In this document: piece after piece, positions 61,720-64,000 of the stretch
Layout: every line of letters begins with the position of its first letter
Position numbering within the stretch: position 1 is the first letter of the stretch
NCBI RefSeq assembly: GCF_020177375.1
Contig: NZ_JAIWHV010000014.1
Location: 16,232 to 80,231, forward strand
Direction: 5' to 3'
Origin: Saliphagus infecundisoli
Lineage (GTDB): Archaea; Halobacteriota; Halobacteria; Halobacteriales; Natrialbaceae
DNA: 64,000 nucleotides
Notes under the pieces: generated by a model
The model's database searches: none
Seen by the model: the letters and a program-made list of their open reading frames with translations, nothing else
What the model was told of the DNA's origin: nothing
Program-made: the position numbers and the translations under genes

Positions 61720-62025
61720 TCAGCTGTGGTTACTTCGATCGGAGACACCATAATCGATATGTACAACCGGGGTGCTCGGCGACTCTGGCGCTGGAGTCCC
61801 GTTCCAATCGACGAGATGCACGTTCGCCATCTCTCCAGAAAAGCGGAATCGCTGGACGCCGGTTTCGATCACTCCTTCAGCCACCCGGCCAGAGACGATC
61901 GTCCCATCTTCACGGGATTCGGTATCGATCTCCTCGATGGCTCCATCGATGCTAATTTCATAGTTTGATGGGACTCCTCGACCAATGATTGTGACTTTAT
62001 TTGGCAGGTTGCTATTGGATGCCAT
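61720..62025 (-). CDS. small unknown protein
   Basis: 101 residues from the ATG at 62025. Beta-rich (KVTIIGRGVPSNYEISIDGA, GTIVSGRVAEGVIETGVQRF, FSGEMANVHLVDWNGTPAPE). Similar short proteins with a GxGVPxxYE opening are common in haloarchaea as far as I recall; function unknown. It follows the PadR-like gene on the same strand by about 90 bases. Confidence 0.68.
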   Translation of the reverse strand: MASNSNLPNKVTIIGRGVPSNYEISIDGAIEEIDTESREDGTIVSGRVAEGVIETGVQRFRFSGEMANVHLVDWNGTPAPESPSTPVVHIDYGVSDRSNHS

Positions 62026-62118
62026 GCACCGACGAGCCCACCCCGCCACCATAATGCTTCCTGTTGACAGATTAGTTGGCTGAGAGGACCGTATCGAGCG
62101 GCTGAATCTGCGGGTCCG

Positions 62119-62394
62119 TCACATCTCGACGTACTGCTCTTCCCACTTTCGCCGTTCTTGAATTGCGTCTTCCCCTGCTTCCGTGATAGCGTAATAGTTC
62201 GTCCGTCGATCGATCTGGCCTTTCTCGACAAGGTCTTTGTTGACGACCGTATCGAGATTGGGGTAGAGCCGTCCGTGATTGATCTCCGTCTCGTAGTACT
62301 CCTGGAGTTCGTCTTTAATGGACTGACCTGAGGGTTGGTCGAATCCACTGATGACGTATAGGAGATCGCGTTGAAAGCCGGTCAGATCATGCAT
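62119..62394 (-). CDS. PadR-family regulator, paralogue
   Basis: 91 residues from the ATG at 62394. DLTGFQRDLLYVISGFDQPS, IKDELQEYYETEINHGRLYP and NLDTVVNKDLVEKGQIDRRT match the PadR at 49394-49675 almost position by position. Winged helix only. The two copies may cross-regulate. Confidence 0.85.
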   Translation of the reverse strand: MHDLTGFQRDLLYVISGFDQPSGQSIKDELQEYYETEINHGRLYPNLDTVVNKDLVEKGQIDRRTNYYAITEAGEDAIQERRKWEEQYVEM

Positions 62395-62524
62395 ATAGTT
62401 CCAACTCTTATCCCCGTTCAAATTGTTACACAGCCCCTACTCAGCGACAGCAACTCCTATTGAGGCTGTATTCTATAACACGACTATAGAAAGTCTACCA
62501 ACAGAGAGATTGGCTCAAAGAAAA

Positions 62525-62974
62525 CTATCGTTCGTAAGACTGATATTCGGGAATCACTTCGCCATCAGCGACAATACTAATGTAGCGTTCAGCCCTTATC
62601 TCGGAGAGATATTTATTTTTCTCAATATCTACGAGTTTGTATATTGCAGAGGCCGTATAGCCGCATTTTCGACAATCCAATTTTGATTGGGCCTCACGTG
62701 GTTTGTCTGGATGAATCGTTGGGTCCGCACGATGAGGCTCTCCTCCGCACCGCGGACATTCGGGGGGGAGAGTCGCATATTGATAACAATCCGTGATCGT
62801 TATCTTACCCGGTTCAGATTCACCATCCTCTCGTGTTTTCTGCCGTATTAGTCGCGTGATATCGTTGAGTAGCTCATCCCGCTCCTCGTCATCCTCAGGG
62901 AGATCTAAGCCCTCGACAGTGATCGTCATTTGGTCGTCGATTAGTGACTTATCTTTGATGTTATTGGTGCCCAT
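62525..62974 (-). CDS. zinc-finger protein of unknown function
   Basis: 149 residues. N-terminal acidic helical part (DDEERDELLNDITRLIRQKT). A zinc ribbon is formed by PPECPRCGGEPHR and KLDCRKCGYTA, 27 residues apart. C-terminal beta stretch (ERYISIVADGEVIPEYQS). Not recognised. AT-rich like the nearby orc1 region. Confidence 0.65.
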   Translation of the reverse strand: MGTNNIKDKSLIDDQMTITVEGLDLPEDDEERDELLNDITRLIRQKTREDGESEPGKITITDCYQYATLPPECPRCGGEPHRADPTIHPDKPREAQSKLDCRKCGYTASAIYKLVDIEKNKYLSEIRAERYISIVADGEVIPEYQSYER

Positions 62975-63119
62975 GTCTTTGTAGCTTAGTCCAACCGTAT
63001 CGTAATTCTTGTGGTTATAATGTCGAATAATTCAGGCTATTGAATCAAATATTCTACCAATTTAGAGGAGAATATTTAATGAAGGACTCGGATGATACAA
63101 GCGGTGAACATTTACTCAC

Positions 63120-64000
63120 ATGGATCCTCATGGTAATTCTGATTCGACGACGCAGATTGCACGTAAGTTGGTGCTGGCTCTTGCAGATATTGGAGAAGGT
63201 GATGCTCAATCGACCGCTACATCTGTTCTGAAAGCTGTTCGAAAGACACCGGCTGAGGTGAGGGAGTTAGCAACTGAGTGCGACGTTTCTCGGAACACAG
63301 TGTACGATACTATTACTCTATTTGTTGATGTCGGTTTCGTAGACAGAAATCAAGATGGCTATCTTCTCACCGGTGCGGGGGCCATCGCATTACGTGCGTT
63401 CATGCGATTAAATTCACGAGAACGATCTGCGTTGGCAGAAATGCCATCTTCTACGTCCCGAAGAGTGCTTCTGGAACTACTGGCAACGGAACCTGCTACA
63501 AAAAGCGGACTTGATGACCAGTATGACTCGCTATCGTATTCTGCGATTAGATTGGCAATTGATAATTTCGAGGAAGACGACTTGGTTTGCGTCAATAAGT
63601 CTCGACGATATGAACTTGATGACCTAGGGCGGATTGCTGTCGAAAGTGAGCGGAAAGTCCTGTCGGAAATTGAAATAGTACTCGATTTGATGCCCTTTTT
63701 CCGCTATACGACCACCGAGTGCGACGACTTTCCGATTTACGCTGTCGACGAGACGGGGTTTGTCACCGGTCCAGAAAACCGTCCACGAACGGAGCGGAAC
63801 AAGTATTTCTCGTTTTTGGCCTCTCTTGATCCGACGAGACTCGATCAAATTAGCTTGTTTTCAGCCTATTATGGAGCCTGTCTAAGAATTCCGCCTCACC
63901 GGTTCTCCTGGCGCCAGCTGAAGATACCGCTGCACGCTGCGACAGATCGATTGACCCGTCGACAACAAAGAGAACCGAGCTCAGTTACCCGGCGATCGCG
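63120..64000 (+). CDS. helix-turn-helix regulator, cut by window end
   Basis: Open from the ATG at 63120 (in-frame TGA at 63105) to the last base, 293 codons so far without a stop. It reads MDPHGNSDSTTQIARKLVLA, then a winged helix KTPAEVRELATECDVSRNTV, YDTITLFVDVGFVDRNQDGY; a second winged helix follows (SSTSRRVLLELLATEPATKS, SYSAIRLAIDNFEEDDLVC). From about residue 180 there is a probable sensor domain (EIEIVLDLMPFFRYTTTECD). Such two-wing haloarchaeal regulators control small-molecule responses. Start codon chosen as the first ATG after the stop. Confidence 0.72.
   Translation, partial: MDPHGNSDSTTQIARKLVLALADIGEGDAQSTATSVLKAVRKTPAEVRELATECDVSRNTVYDTITLFVDVGFVDRNQDGYLLTGAGAIALRAFMRLNSRERSALAEMPSSTSRRVLLELLATEPATKSGLDDQYDSLSYSAIRLAIDNFEEDDLVCVNKSRRYELDDLGRIAVESERKVLSEIEIVLDLMPFFRYTTTECDDFPIYAVDETGFVTGPENRPRTERNKYFSFLASLDPTRLDQISLFSAYYGACLRIPPHRFSWRQLKIPLHAATDRLTRRQQREPSSVTRRS

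Noticed and set aside
1..64000. tRNA or rRNA genes
   Set aside because: No cloverleaf-like or rRNA-like sequence was noticed; a tRNAscan run would settle it.

Overview
The window is a stretch of a haloarchaeal (class Halobacteria) genome, most likely a plasmid, megaplasmid or plasmid-derived chromosomal region. Evidence: very acidic proteins, twin-arginine lipoproteins, TATA boxes about 25-32 bases ahead of near-leaderless starts, a TFB, two Orc1/Cdc6 proteins, a haloarchaeal PolB2-type polymerase, a TrmB regulator, HVO_A0114/TumE and PIN toxin-antitoxin pairs, and an ORB-type replication origin.

Layout. (1) 1-653: a frameshifted cytosine-5 DNA methyltransferase cut by the window edge. (2) 1.2-14.8 kb: a starch/maltodextrin locus made of an ABC importer (binding lipoprotein, two permeases, ATPase), a GH15 glucoamylase, a TrmB regulator, a Tat-exported alpha-amylase with two starch-binding domains, and an intracellular GH13 cyclomaltodextrinase-type enzyme. 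Polymers would be cut outside the cell, oligosaccharides imported, then hydrolysed to glucose, with TrmB as the likely sensor. (3) 14.8-26.7 kb: accessory DNA with small unknown genes, TFB, an OB-fold protein, a TumE-type and a VapBC-type toxin-antitoxin pair, one complete insertion sequence, and several repeated structured elements. Six genes in the window share a hairpin leader just before the coding start (or, for TFB, before a 34-codon upstream ORF). (4) 26.7-45.8 kb: a pyrimidine-rich gene-free tract, then a long minus-strand operon that looks like an archaeal DNA-transfer (type IV secretion-like) system: a pilin-sized membrane protein, VirB6/TrbL-like, VirB4-like ATPase, an unknown protein, a VirD4/TraG-like ATPase with a C-terminal nuclease-like domain, a PriS-like primase and a primase-associated protein. 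Divergent from it is a cell-surface lipoprotein cluster. (5) 45.8-49.7 kb: miniature transposons, repeats, a second TumE pair, small membrane and lipoproteins and a PadR regulator. (6) 49.8-58.3 kb: a replication/repair block with PolB2-type polymerase, a 95-residue protein, a RecA-like protein without Walker A, Orc1/Cdc6, an SRAP/YedK gene broken by an early stop, and the Bax1-XPB nuclease-helicase pair. (7) 58.4-64 kb: a replication origin with one inverted and seven direct ORB-like repeats around an AT-rich stretch, its Orc1/Cdc6 gene, small regulators, and a partial helix-turn-helix gene running off the right end.

Together the right two thirds read as a self-replicating, possibly conjugative element with its own replication proteins, primase, transfer ATPases, addiction modules and transposons, beside a carbon-use operon. 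All family names come from motif recognition by eye; no database search was run.
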